Shown: piece by piece, positions 23,701 to 35,847 of the stretch
Numbering within the stretch: the stretch's first letter is position 1
Layout of the letters: each line of letters opens with the position of its first letter
Assembly: GCA_013396525.1 (NCBI GenBank)
Contig: VWYX01000920.1
Span: 270,203-334,202, forward strand
Direction of reading: 5' to 3'
Source of the DNA: Chaetorhynchus papuensis
Taxonomy: Eukaryota; Chordata; Aves; Passeriformes; Rhipiduridae
Length of the DNA stretch: 64,000 nt
The notes under the pieces: generated by a model
What the model saw: only the letters and a program-made list of their open reading frames with translations
The model's database searches: none
What the model was told of the DNA's origin: nothing
Translations under genes and position numbers: made by a program

Positions 23701-24026
23701 ATGTATTTTTTATCAGATGTATGCTTTTCCCATTTGCTCATCAATTACGTGCATTAACTCCTTAATGACCTGCAGCTTGAAATCTGCAAGTCCTGGTTGC
23801 CCTATTTTCAGTTTTGACTGGTACAGTCAAAGAAAGAAGTTGCAAAGTAATGCATTAATAAAGATTTATAAAATCTGCAAATTAAATTCTATAAGTCTTC
23901 ACCAAATTAAGCTTTTTTTAGTGGACTACAAAACGTATGTAAAGTCTTAGCACATTCTAGAAATACATACAGCAGCACAATTATTCCATAGATATAAACC
24001 GACTGAGCAGAGCCACCTTGACTTTG
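20703..24026. other. Non-coding; GC-rich patches at 20780-21230 and 22200-22660
   Basis: Two GC-rich patches give overlapping open frames in several frames on both strands (longest 22199-22717, minus, 172 codons). That pattern reflects few A/T-rich stop codons rather than a gene: products have no domain, and no frame is favoured. The rest is AT-rich and unique. Confidence 0.5.
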
Positions 24027-24075
24027 ATCACAGAACTACAGAATGGTTTGGGTTGGAAGGCACCTTAATACAGAT
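24027..24075 (-). mobile_element. CR1 LINE 3' terminus, fragment
   Basis: Read on the plus strand, 'gatcacagaactacagaatg' leads into 'gtttgggttggaaggcacct', the reversed CR1 tail. Only the last 50 or so bases remain. Confidence 0.85.
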
Positions 24076-26261
24076 TCTCTGGCAGCTCATATTTATATCA
24101 AAATGCTTTAATCAATACTTAGCAGCTAAAGCAGCCATTGTCACAAAAACATGTAAAAATGGATTTGTACAACCTACAAGGATGATGCAGTACCTGAAAT
24201 AATTCCTGGGAAAAAAGAAATCTTGCATCCTAAAACCAGCTTTGGGCAAAGACTGTTTTCGTCTGTGGCAGCAAACTCCTTAGAGGGAGAAATGATTTCT
24301 TGATTTGCCAACAAAATGCTCCTGCAGGAATGAAGCTGCAAGCTGACCTAAAGGGAAAAGTCAGCAAGAGTTCACGCACCATTGTCTGAAGAGCAGACCT
24401 ACTTGCACAGCAAAACTGCTGCTTCAAATCCACAAATGGCAGCCAGACACATGCTAACACAGCAGTTTTATGACATAGGAATACATTAACATTTATCAAA
24501 CCAAACCACAATTAATTGGGTGCCACCAGAAAAAAAAAGCTTTCCTGCCCGCAGTGGAACAAGAAAAGATCTCCTGTGGATTTGTGCCCTACATCCACAC
24601 ACACACCTCCATCCATCATTAACAGTCCTTGCTCTTTGTCCTTCTCAGGGACATATTCCCAGTAATCACTCCCACTGCCTCATTCCCCATTTCCCCCAAA
24701 GCCCTGAAGACTTAAAACCACTTCTCTACTACCTTACTACTCCTGCTGACACCCCTCCCCCTGGCAGTATCTTTATTTCCCTTGAACTATCCAGCATTTC
24801 TTCCACATGTTCGTGAACAACCTCCAGGGTCCTCACCACAGCCTGAGGTTGCATTTCCCTCCTGGAGAAGATCAGTTTGAACACCTTCCCTCCAGACAGC
24901 CAGCGACCTTCATTAGCCACACTGAGCCATTTCTACAGGTTGGATGCATCTGCTCTGCCTTCAGGAGGATGTGAAACTGGTAAATGGGTCCTAAACATTC
25001 TGGAAGGAGGTAGAGGAGATGAACTAGCAGAAAAAAAAGGAGAAACAAAATTATTCAAAACAGATTTAAGTTCTTTACGAAAGTAGCTTAAATACACAAG
25101 AGAAGGTGAAGCAAAGGTGAATCAGTAACACAGCACTTCCCAGTAAAACAAAAGCACATCAGGAGAAGGGAGGCTCCCTGAGCACAAGGCTCAGAAGAAC
25201 TGAGAAGATTCCAGAAACAAGGTTTTCGGAGATTTCACATCCACTGCCTTAAAGAACATGGCTCCTACACTGTTCCACAGGATTTAGCAATGTGTTGCTG
25301 TACTTCATGCATGCGAGAGAGAGTATTTGCAATGACTAACTTTGCAGGTTTTGTCCACTTTTACTTAAAAATATTCAGCTTGTTCAGCCACTTTTTTTGT
25401 CACTCAGGCTTATCTGTTCTGAAGCAGTGGACTGTGCCTATCTTGAATCTTTTCATCATCTTTGCAGTTTAGCTCCTCATCAGCTGAGGAGGATTTTTAC
25501 TGGAGGAGATGGCTTGTGACATCCCACAAACTGGCAACCCCATACACACATCTCTGTCAAGGTGCAGCTTGACAAAGCCCAGCTCTTGATCCTGTTTCAT
25601 GTCACAAAATGGAACTGACGATAAGAGAAGGGCAAGAGGAGGTTTCTGTTCTTTGGCTACTGGCAAGTAAAGTCCAAAGGCTTATCTGGGACTTATCAGC
25701 CCCCGTGACTCTGCACTGGCTGCTGTGCACGATCCAAAGGCCCTGCTGGAGTCACCCCCGGAAACAATCCCGCCTCTGCTGGCACTGAAACTGAAACCCA
25801 CGACAACAATGGGGACGGTTTGGGGTGTTCACAGCAGCACAGGAAAGGGAAATGAGATCCAAAAATTAAGCAGAGTTTCTACTGGAGTGCTCACCACTTT
25901 CCCCGTCCGTTTGGCTTCAGAGCACAGACCTTTATGCTTTGAACTCCAACGCAGAAAACCGCAGCAGGAATTCCTCCCTGTCAGTGGCAGAAAGCCATTG
26001 CTGGTGGTTGTCTGGGATTAGAGCTTTCTTGAAACTACCTACCTATGGTTTAGATTTACATCCAACAGTCTTCAGCAGCAACCTTTTCTAGAAGGTTCAA
26101 AAATCATGCATTAAACCAAAATAAACTTACTAATTTAAGTGTATTCCCAATTGCATCAACTGACTGTTTACTTTTCCCTGTCTTAGTTCCCCAGCATGGT
26201 CTTAAAATAAGAAGGATTTATCCAGGTTAGAAAGTTCCCACCTTATTGATATGGGGTCCCC
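24076..26261. other. Non-coding, nothing recognised
   Basis: Unique sequence; a short CA run lies near 24598-24608. No gene, RNA or repeat was recognised. Confidence 0.5.
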
Positions 26262-26722
26262 AGCAAAAGAAGGGATGGACCTCTTGGAGCAAGTCCAGAG
26301 GAGGCCACGAAGAGGATCAGAAGGCTGGAGCCCCTCTGCTGTGGAGACAGGCTGAGAGAGCTGGGGCTGTTCAATTTGGGGAAGAGTCTGGGGAGACTTC
26401 AGAGCCCCCTCCAGTACTTAGAGGGGCTACACGAGAGCCAGAGAGGGGTTTTGAACAAGGGCATGCACAGAACAGGAGGGAATGGCTTTAAACTGATAAG
26501 AGGCCAGTTTACATTAGATATTAGGAAGAAATTCCTCCCTGTGAGGGCAGTGAGGCCCTGGCAGAGGTTGCCCAGAGCAGCTGAAAGTGTTCAAGGCCAG
26601 GCTGGACAGGGCTTGGAGCAACCTTGCTCTAGGGAAGGTGCCCCTGCCCATGGCAGTGGAACTGGATGATCTTTAAGGTACCTTCCAGCCCAAACCACTC
26701 CATGGTTCTGTGATTCTATGTA
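26262..26722 (+). mobile_element. CR1 LINE, 5'-truncated, longest copy here
   Basis: About 460 bases follow the bird CR1 3' region in order: 'gatggacctcttggagcaag', 'gtccagaggaggccacgaag', 'gacaggctgagagagctggg', 'ggaatggctttaaactgata', 'gatattaggaagaaattcct', 'ttcaaggccaggctggacag', 'ccttccagcccaaaccac', and the terminal repeats 'ggttctgtgattctatg'. The 3' end is complete. It lacks the reverse-transcriptase region and is not mobile. Confidence 0.95.
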
Positions 26723-27132
26723 ATTTAAGAATTCACATGACGTGCTGTACCTGTAGGATGCACTGAACTCCATTGTGAGCCTGCAGAGCATGCACATCCC
26801 TTCTGCAGCACCCTCAATTCCCCAGCAGCAGCAGCACACTTTACTAGGCTGACTATACCAAGCTGTGTTTCCTCTGATCATGGAGCAGTCACCAGCCAGA
26901 AGAGATGGGAGACTCCTGTGAGCTCCTGGGTATCACGAGCTGTGAGACTCTGCCTTCAACTGGGAGCTACCACCAGCTGAACACGACAGCCTGAAGGAAG
27001 GAATATACTCTTTGTGTCGGAAGAGTTTCTGAAATGCACATTTCTGCACAGCCAGAAGGCTTTTGATGTGTTTGAGGCTGTGGGGGGGAGAGAGGGGTGT
27101 CAGCACCTCCAAGAGTCCAAGCTGTACCTGCG

Positions 27133-27162
27133 TTCCATGTGGATGCATTCCATGTGGATGCA
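27133..27162. repeat. 15-bp perfect tandem duplication
   Basis: 'ttccatgtggatgca' occurs twice head to tail at 27133-27147 and 27148-27162. Confidence 0.95.
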
Positions 27163-28745
27163 CTCTGCACACGCTGTCCCTGGAGGTGGCTTCCTCTGCT
27201 GCACTGGCAGCTGCTCAACACAGCCCTGGAAGGAGCCACGGCCTGGCAGCAGATGAAACACTGCTCCCTGGAAACACACTTCTGCCAGCCTGGGGCTCAG
27301 CCTCTGCAGAAACACCCCTGCCATCACTTCTTGTTCTCGCTACTGCGACGGCAGCACCGCTAAATTGATTCTTGGTGTTGTTAGCTCAATGCATCCACAG
27401 GTTTATATGACTGGGGGGGGAAGGGCAAGATAGGAATAATGGAGAAGGAAGAAAAAGGCTTTTCATTGATTGGATTGTTAGCTTGCTGTGAAGATAAAAT
27501 ATGCACATTCTCTATTAGGCCTTTGTTGGCCATGCACGGAGCACAAAGAACTAAAAAAGCACTAATTAGTAGAAGCTAAGATTAGTCTCTCCTGGCCTGT
27601 GGTAAATACAAAGGTGAGTTTTAATAGCAGAGCAAGGAGATTAAGCAACATGAATTCTGACAAGAGCCATAAGAAAAAGGCAAGTAAATTACCCCTTGTG
27701 ATCCAAAAATATAAAATGAAGAATTCATTACGGCTTCCCATGAAAAAGCCACAGCTTCTTTCTTCATAAAAATTCAGCCTCGGACAAAGAGGCACTTACC
27801 ACATCTGCTCTGCCTTTGCAAAGAAACTGCATGCTGACCTCCAAAATTCCCGAGTCCTATGAACTTGTGATCAGGACAGCCATTTGTTGAGTATCAGCCC
27901 TGCTGCCTGAGTCAGTCCCCTCTGGAGCTCGTGGTGTGTGACACCGGCTGCTGTGTCACCCAGCAGAAATGCCACACGAGAGGAAAGCACGTGGCCCACC
28001 TCTGAACATTTCCCCTCTAAACACTCATTGTTTGAACTCAAAGAGCCCAATCATACAGACCAAGTACAGCTAAGAACAGCCAGAAATAGGCAATGGTCTC
28101 AGCACAAGGGATAAAGGCAAGTCATGTGGCTGTGCAACAGTTCTGGTACAAGGAACAGGCATACATAAACACATATATGTAAAATACTTTAGACTCTAAA
28201 GAACATCTTGCTTCTAAAAACTGCCATGTACGACAAAGTTCAGCAGTTTTGGAGAATTTGAGCTGTGCTAACCTACAAGCAGATGGAAGCAGAGTTGGAA
28301 GCAGGCTCAGCAGGGTAGAAGAGAGGGAGAAGCAACAAGGCAGGCTGTAGAAGGAGAATATTCTAATTTTCCAGCAGCAGAAACGCATTTTAGCATCTTC
28401 ACAGATGTTGGCCAATTTATACAGCTCATGAGAAATACAAGTTAGAAAATAATCTGGAGCATTTGGAACAGTATTCAGCTCTTGTGTATGGTGCTCATTT
28501 CCCTTTGAGTCTGTTCAGTAGAGTTAATGAAGCACTAACGAAGCTGGTTTCCTTTGGCTTTTTGTTTAGTGTTGGAATTGCTGGAGTTCAGTAAAACGTG
28601 AGCTTCCTTTAACTTGTATTTTGCTTGGTTTTATGTGGTAGATGCACTGACAGGTTTAAGAGAGAATGGCCTCCTACTGCAAATTTTTTGCTGGCAAAAA
28701 GAAGTAATCTTAGAGCTCACCAGGACATAATGGTTAAAAGAGGCC

Positions 28746-28797
28746 AAAAGATAAACTAAACTAAATTCAACTAAAATAAAATAAAACAAAATAAATT
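28746..28797. repeat. A-rich simple repeat
   Basis: Degenerate units of the 'aactaa' / 'aataaa' kind, without a clear retroposon attached. Confidence 0.7.
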
Positions 28798-31198
28798 CAG
28801 AAGGTGTGAGAAGGACTAGGGCAAGGAGGCTGGAAAAGACCACCAGAGTGAATTAAATTGTGCAAGTCCCACTTCCCAGATTGAAATGGGTGACTTTGGA
28901 AGGGATGCAAGGTTATAATGAGGAAAGCTAAAGGAGACACACCAAACCCACACATAACTGATGACAACTACTCAAGGTGAGCGCAGAAAAATGTTTTCTA
29001 ATTCCTGATTATTAATAGGCTAAAATAATTTCTCTCCAAAAAAAATCGTCCATTGGAATGCTGGTTTTTTTAAATGGACCATCATTAACAGAGAAGCATA
29101 TTCAATATTATTCTCCAAGCTTTCAGTGCTGAAGATTTCTTTCATGTGGCTACAGGAAATGAAGAGGATTCAATACTTCTGCAGTCTTTTCCATGGCTTT
29201 GCTACTGACTTACAGCATAAGGCAACAGAAGTTAAATCTTTTCACTCCAGAGCTCCCAAAGCAGTTGTCTTGTCTAAGTCAAATCAACCTCATTTAAAAA
29301 ACCTGCTGGCTTTGCTTCATTTTCATTCCCACCAACACGATGTTCCTCTGAGACAGAAAAGCAAAATGCAGCTACTCAAGGCAGAACATGAGCAACAAGG
29401 GAAGGTTCAGCCTGAACCTCACCAAAATGCCCATGCCCTCACTAACATTTGAAGTGTACACAAAAGGATAAACACCTACTTCAAAAATACCAAATAACCC
29501 AAAATACCAGTCAGCTCAACACAGCCAGCAGGCCAAAAGACAAACTGGCGTGGAACAGAAGAAAATCACTTTGGGATAAAGTTGTGTCTTTCTCATAGGA
29601 AATGTAATTAAAAATATAATTTTTTTAGAAATCAACAAAAACTCCTTTTGTTTTCTTCAAATAGATACTAATAATGTTTTCCTGTATTTTCTCTCCTTAA
29701 ACAGCCTGTCCTTTGCATGCACTCACATTATCGACTTCCTGCAAACAACCTCCTTCCTACAGCACATTCCTGCTTTCCCTTCTCTCCCCCACATGAAATC
29801 TCAGTAAAAACTCATCACCTGGATGATTCTGAACCTCACAGACTTGAGACAAAACTGTCTGGGCACAGGTGTCCACTGTGCCTGCCAGACAAGAAGATGC
29901 CAATCAAGAATTTGCCAGGCTCACCCACTTCTCCAGCTGCCTTGGAGGTATTTCCAATTAGGATAAAATCATGGAGTTCAAAGCTCTGTGTAAGTGGCTT
30001 TCTTGGTTCACTGAGATGTTTCTGACGTTCACAAGCAGCAAGTTGGTTCCATTTCTGCACCTCTTCCCCGTCACAACTTTCCAAAGCACGTGGAAGTGCA
30101 TTCATTTCCATACATTAACCAGCAACCTCTGGACAGCATTCTGCCTCCGTGAAATTGATTTATTAAAACTCACTACCAGCAATTTAGTAAAAGAAAGATG
30201 TATTTGGGGCACAAATAGGAGAAGCAAATAAGAGCAGAATAATTCTTCTGCCTCTTCATCACACCTTTCAAAAAAACCCCAGAGCATTCATCATACAAAG
30301 AATGTGTCCTCCCAGTAACAGCAAATTCTTCATACATATGCACACTTACTCCAGACTGTAGTTAATTATTTCCCCAGCAAAATTATTTCTATGCAAATTT
30401 AAATAATGTTCATAGTTTAGTGAAATGAAACACATGCACAGAGAGTAACAGTAGTCCCAGACATCCAGACCAGATGCTAATATTTTTCATTTGTTATCAG
30501 AAAAATGGAAAGTGTATTGCAGAAAAAAAAGAGAAAATGGCACCACCATTTAGAGATCTCTAAGCCTGCATAGATGCAGGAAGTCCTGAACTACACAACT
30601 GGGGGTATCAGGCCACCTTCTCATGAGGTATTGAACACTGCAGTTCACAAAAACCAACGTAAACCCAACCCATAAACTCCTCACTCCCACTGCAAATGTA
30701 AACCTGGACAAAATAGAAGGGCAGCACTTTGTGGGAATCTCAAATGATGTTGAACATTTTTTTCTTACAAGTCTCCTTCATACAGGTGCTCACAATTTCA
30801 CTGCAGTAAGCACAGCCCACGCTAGCAAGCACTGATGATGGCTGCTTAAATACATGTTCTTCCAGCAACTGCAATAAGGGGATTTAAAGACAGAATTCTC
30901 CAAGTGATTTATGATTCATTTCTGCATCTCAATCTAAGCACTGAGAAGCTTCAGCCTTCATTTTTCTCCACAAATGTGCAATTTGATGCATAAATGAATA
31001 TTCAGCTGATGAAGTGAACAAAAGCATCTTAGAGAACACCAGACTGCAAATGCTGCTCCGTTTTGGGAGCCAGAGAGTGGCAGATAATGACTCTCTCATT
31101 CTGCCATCGCTGGGGAGCACGGGGAAGGCTGGAGACGACACAGCGCCCACGCCAGCGGCCAGCCCAGGGCAGAGATGATGCCCCACAGACCCAAATGC

Positions 31199-31431
31199 CC
31201 CTGCATTCAACACACTGCATTAAACACCCCTGTTAAACACACTGCATTAAACACCACTGCATTAAACCCACTGCATTGAACACCCCTGCATTAACCACCA
31301 CTGCATTAAACACACTGCATTCAACCCACTGCATTAAACACACTGCATTAAACACCCCTGTTAAACACACTGCATTAAACCCACTGCATTGAACACCCCT
31401 GCATTAAACACCACTGCATTAAACACCCCTG
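31199..31431. repeat. Minisatellite, 14-16 bp unit, running into a gap
   Basis: Repeated 'ctgcattaaacacc' with variants ('cattcaac', 'cattgaac', 'cattaacc') and occasional 11-base short units 'tgttaaacaca'. A longer pattern (short unit, then 'cattaaaccca', then 'cattgaacacccc') appears twice, suggesting a higher-order repeat. The array starts near 31199 and is still running when the N gap begins. Nothing similar is seen right after the gap, so its right end lies inside. Confidence 0.95.
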
Positions 31432-32153
31432 NNNNNNNNNNNNNNNNNNNNNNNNNNNNNNNNNNNNNNNNNNNNNNNNNNNNNNNNNNNNNNNNNNNNN
31501 NNNNNNNNNNNNNNNNNNNNNNNNNNNNNNNNNNNNNNNNNNNNNNNNNNNNNNNNNNNNNNNNNNNNNNNNNNNNNNNNNNNNNNNNNNNNNNNNNNNN
31601 NNNNNNNNNNNNNNNNNNNNNNNNNNNNNNNNNNNNNNNNNNNNNNNNNNNNNNNNNNNNNNNNNNNNNNNNNNNNNNNNNNNNNNNNNNNNNNNNNNNN
31701 NNNNNNNNNNNNNNNNNNNNNNNNNNNNNNNNNNNNNNNNNNNNNNNNNNNNNNNNNNNNNNNNNNNNNNNNNNNNNNNNNNNNNNNNNNNNNNNNNNNN
31801 NNNNNNNNNNNNNNNNNNNNNNNNNNNNNNNNNNNNNNNNNNNNNNNNNNNNNNNNNNNNNNNNNNNNNNNNNNNNNNNNNNNNNNNNNNNNNNNNNNNN
31901 NNNNNNNNNNNNNNNNNNNNNNNNNNNNNNNNNNNNNNNNNNNNNNNNNNNNNNNNNNNNNNNNNNNNNNNNNNNNNNNNNNNNNNNNNNNNNNNNNNNN
32001 NNNNNNNNNNNNNNNNNNNNNNNNNNNNNNNNNNNNNNNNNNNNNNNNNNNNNNNNNNNNNNNNNNNNNNNNNNNNNNNNNNNNNNNNNNNNNNNNNNNN
32101 NNNNNNNNNNNNNNNNNNNNNNNNNNNNNNNNNNNNNNNNNNNNNNNNNNNNN
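31432..32153. other. Assembly gap (722 N)
   Basis: All bases are N. The left edge is inside the minisatellite array, which probably caused the gap. Open frames across it are artefacts. Confidence 0.98.
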
Positions 32154-33430
32154 GACTCCTGATGAAAATGGGCATTTTTAGTGAACCTGGCAAAAGTAAC
32201 ACCCATCCTGATCCACCCCTACAAGGCAGGGAGCCCTTAGGACAGTTCACACATGCTGCTGACAAAGCAGCAACTTTAAGCAGGAAATCCTGTACAGGTA
32301 TGTCTTAATACAACTCCACACACACCTTCCAGTTCCTCCTGGGCTGCACAAAAAGGGTTTATAAACAGAAGTCTGACCAGAGACACTGAAATTCTGCATG
32401 ATGCAGAGTTCTGCACAACATTTACACCCAAGAAGCAAGCCCAAGGCAGACACAGTGTAGTGAAGGAAAAAGCAGAACGTGATCTTTAATTAAAAGGCTT
32501 GAGACAAAATTATTCCAGCTGTTTGAAACAAGGTTTAATTTTATTTCTATCACGCTGCACTGGATTAAGTAGCTTGGAAGTGTTCACATCACAAGGTTAA
32601 AATGCAAACAGCTTGCTCAGGACAGTTTGAGTCTTTGAAGGTGTCAGTTACAAAACTGGGAGTAATTTTGTCCCATCAACTCTTCTCCACATTGTGTCCT
32701 TGAGGAACCCCCCCAGAACAACCCACACCAATGAGCAAACAGGATGACTTTGCTTCATGCTGAAAACCAAGTGTCTTTTGAATTCTAAGAGCATCTCATG
32801 TACCTTAGGAGACAACATAATTAATGGGGTTTGCTTGCCTTTCAACTTGAAAAACCTTGAGAGTGCAGGTCCAGGCCATACAAAGGGCAGACTCTCAAGC
32901 ATTAGGACTCTCAAAAGCACCTCAGATTAGACACAGATAAAAAAAACCCACCCGAAACTATTAGACATTGCAGGAATGTTTATAGATACATGTGCATTTA
33001 CAGTGTACTGCATTTTTAAACATCTCCTATTGGCCAAAATGGAGAGTTTGAGATTGAGAAAACAGGATTAGATTTTATTAGGCTGGTGCAATACATGGGG
33101 ACTGGTACAACAACCTGTATTCGTAACAGTTTTGGAATGACTTGGTAATTATTAACAACATTCTTTAATTCTTTATTAACATTCTCCAGAGGTCCTAAAA
33201 GCCTATTTTTAGAAGCATGAAGGCAGATTTTATTTATTTGAACTCACTACTTCTAGGTCTACGTTATTCATTCACCACAAATGAAGGAATCTTTGCTAAG
33301 TGATGATATGGACATTTAAAAAAAAAAAAAAAAAAAAACAAAAAAGGGAAATAAATCAAGTTTACTCTAAATCCTTGTAGTTATTTAGCTGCCTCACTCT
33401 CCATGAATTACTGAAATGGTGTAATTGCCA
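32154..33430. other. Non-coding, nothing recognised
   Basis: Unique sequence with an A21 run at 33318-33338 followed by another short A run. No gene recognised. Confidence 0.55.
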
Positions 33431-33478
33431 CTGACCTTCCCTGTTGTTTAAGGCCCTTAAACACACAGGGAAGGTCAG
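33431..33478. repeat. Near-perfect 48-bp palindrome
   Basis: Arm 33431-33444 ('ctgaccttccctgt') pairs with 33465-33478, and arm 33445-33452 ('tgtttaag') pairs with 33456-33463. One base (C at 33464) is bulged and the loop is three bases (33453-33455). All 22 pairs match. The flanks show only weak further symmetry. It could form a cruciform in DNA or a hairpin in RNA; no function is recognised. Confidence 0.93.
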
Positions 33479-35408
33479 AGCCAGTAAATTGCCAGCACCC
33501 TTGACTGAAGCACATTGATCAAGGCCAGTTTAGTACTTGCTTAGTTTAGCAGATAAAGTGTGGCAGTCAGCATTTCTAAATAAATTATACGATTTCCAGA
33601 TAGTGATGTACGATTTTCATAAACTTGATGACTCAGCATCTGAAAGAGAGGAAAACAAAATAAAATCTCAGGGGTTTTAAGAGAGGCCAAAGCATAATTT
33701 AGCCTGGCTTTTTACCACATTAAAAATTCCCTAAAGATTTGGGTAAAAAAACCACCTTAAAACAGCACCAGTGCCAATCAGGATGGTTTGGCACAGACCA
33801 AAGACACAAGTTGCATAAAAGTACAAGAGACTGAAGTTTGCAGCACTGCTGTGGAAACACAAATGCTGTGTTCAAGTATTTGATGTGATGCTATATTTAG
33901 AAACTATTAAAAGATGAAGCTCTGAAAAAGACATCTGAAGACTCACTTTATTTACAAGTGGCAATTTGCTTTTCTTTTGAACAGATGAGCCTTAAGATCA
34001 GGCAAATTCTCAGAAAAGATTGTGGTTTCTAGTTTTATTTGGCACGTCTTTGTCAGTGTTTCCAGTAGGTGTATCTCCTGTTACCTGTCACTGCGTGATA
34101 GCACACTCTGCTCTTTGTTATGATAGCCTGACCCCGAGAGATGTCTATCTAAAATTCAACCTTTTTTTAAAAATTTACATAAAAACAAAACTTGCTGTAA
34201 CTTTCGAAAACAGCTGTGTTGGCACTGACAGCCATTCCTGCCTGGGACCAATTCTCCCTACACAGTTTACCAGCTCCTGCCTGGAATTTTTGCTTGAATT
34301 AAAGACAGGAAAAGGAGGTTTACCAGCCAGGTTTAGCTGCTGTGTTAGCAAAGCCACAACAACAAGGTGCAACAAGCTTCATAAACCAGAGTAAAACTCC
34401 CACCAAAGACGTGGCTGCAGCTGGAGCCACCCATAGCAGGCACCAGAATTTAGTTGTGAAGGCTTCAAAAACAGGCCAAGAAGAAACCATTTTCTCATTT
34501 GGCACCAGAAAACCCGAAGATGAGGTGAATCCAGAGAGAACCGGCCTTGCACTGTTTTGCTGCTCACATGAGGGCTTGTTCTAATGGGTATTCCCACTGT
34601 TCAGCTCCTGTATCCCTTCTGATCTTGCACCTCACTGGCCACAAATCAGAGGATGTTGGGGACAGGATGTCCCAGCACCCCCTCATCGAAGGAAGATGCT
34701 GTGATGGGCATGGCAATGAGGCAGCAGAGCACACTCCTAAGACTTTTGGGATTGCTTTTCCCATCAGAAGCACCAATTTTAGTGTTAGGCACCGCAGCCT
34801 AACAGGAGGAACAGAAGCCATTACAGAAATTAGCTGAGGATTTATTTGTTGAGGATTTAATCTGATAAAAGCCAGAATACTTTAATCCTTTGTGTCAAAC
34901 TACCAAAGTTACAGATTAGAAATGTTGTTTAAGAACATGGTACACTCAGGTGCCTTGCCATGACTGGATGCTACTCATACATAGATGAATTCCATAGCAA
35001 TTGTTTCTGGAGTGCTCCTTAAAATCTTAAATCTCCTTATATCTGTGGCAACTGCTGCCATTCACTCTGCAAATTCCTGTCCCTTTCTGCCTGCTTGATT
35101 TGATCATATGAAAGAAACTGCCAACCTTTATTACTCAGGTAAAGGGACAGTAATGCCAAGAGAGAATTTAATTATTTACGGTGTTTCATATTGAATTGGG
35201 GAGACTCAAACTGATCCTCCTGTGCCTAATGATGCATTTATTCCTATCCACCTGTAAAACCACTTATTAAAATACCAAAGCTTACTGCAAAGTATTCTGC
35301 AGTTCTAACAGCTTTAGATAGGAAAACTGAAGTGGAGGCAGCTGGGTTACTTGGCTGACCAGACCTGCTGTGTTTGATGTAAAAAATAATGCCTTGTGTT
35401 TATTTATT
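33479..35408. other. Non-coding, nothing recognised
   Basis: Unique AT-rich sequence. The open frames at 34020-34394 and 34547-34837 have no recognisable domain. Confidence 0.5.
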
Positions 35409-35664
35409 TGATGCCTTAGGTTTTAACTTCTATATTTTTCAAATCCTGCACTGCCCCGTGTGTAACTCTGAAGTTTCCTGGAGCCTGTTCATTTCTGCTC
35501 TCTCCTGCTGGGCACACACAACAAAGCCTCTCCGGGCCTGCTCTCCAAGGACACCCAGACCCTCCTGGGCCCAAAAAGTAGAAACCAAAAGCCTCTGAGA
35601 GGGGGGCAAGCTGAGGGGAATGACATCATTAAACTGAAGCTTTAACTGGAGAATTAACCCTGAG

Positions 35665-35689
35665 ATGCAAATGAACCAAACCTATAAAA
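35665..35689 (+). promoter_or_regulatory. LTR promoter: octamer plus TATA box
   Basis: A perfect octamer 'atgcaaat' lies 10 bases upstream of 'tataaaa'. Octamers bind POU-domain (OCT) factors in vertebrates. Its placement resembles that in immunoglobulin promoters. Activity is an inference only. Confidence 0.55.
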
Positions 35690-35778
35690 GTGTGAAGAAC
35701 TCGTGACCTGGGCTCCATCTCGGGGCCCATCTGGGCAGCAGCCTCTGGCTCCCCAGGGGTACCTTTGAAGGCCTTTCC

Positions 35779-35784
35779 AATAAA
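35779..35784 (+). terminator. LTR polyadenylation signal
   Basis: Canonical AATAAA about 90 bases downstream of the LTR TATA box, which is the normal arrangement within a retroviral R region. Confidence 0.65.
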
Positions 35785-35847
35785 TACCCACCTTTAATCC
35801 CTTACTCCTGTCTAGTCTCTGGTTTTAGGTGGCCTCTTAAGGCATCA

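Larger units (their letters stand above)
26723..31198. other. Non-coding with minor simple repeats
   Basis: Unique sequence. It includes a 15-bp tandem duplication (27133-27162), a G8 run near 27413-27420 and an A-rich simple repeat (about 28746-28797). No gene recognised. Confidence 0.5.
35409..35847 (+). mobile_element. Solo LTR of an endogenous retrovirus
   Basis: The element starts 'tgatgccttagg' and ends 'cttaaggcatca', giving a perfect 10-bp terminal inverted repeat (tgatgcctta / taaggcatca) with the usual TG...CA ends. The bases 'tatt' occur directly before (35405-35408) and after (35848-35851), a possible 4-bp target duplication, though the 5' flank is T-rich. Inside are an octamer 'atgcaaat' (35665-35672), a TATA box 'tataaaa' (35683-35689) and a polyadenylation signal 'aataaa' (35779-35784), in the order expected for U3-R-U5 on the plus strand. 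No retroviral genes or second LTR are visible nearby, so this is a solo LTR of 439 bp. A 4-bp duplication would fit a gammaretrovirus-like class; the family is unassigned. Confidence 0.85.

Noticed and set aside
31199..31431. CRISPR-like array
   Set aside because: Units are contiguous without unique spacers and the genome is avian; it is a minisatellite.
31361..32265. Long open frames on both strands across the second gap
   Set aside because: They consist of N codons plus translated minisatellite.
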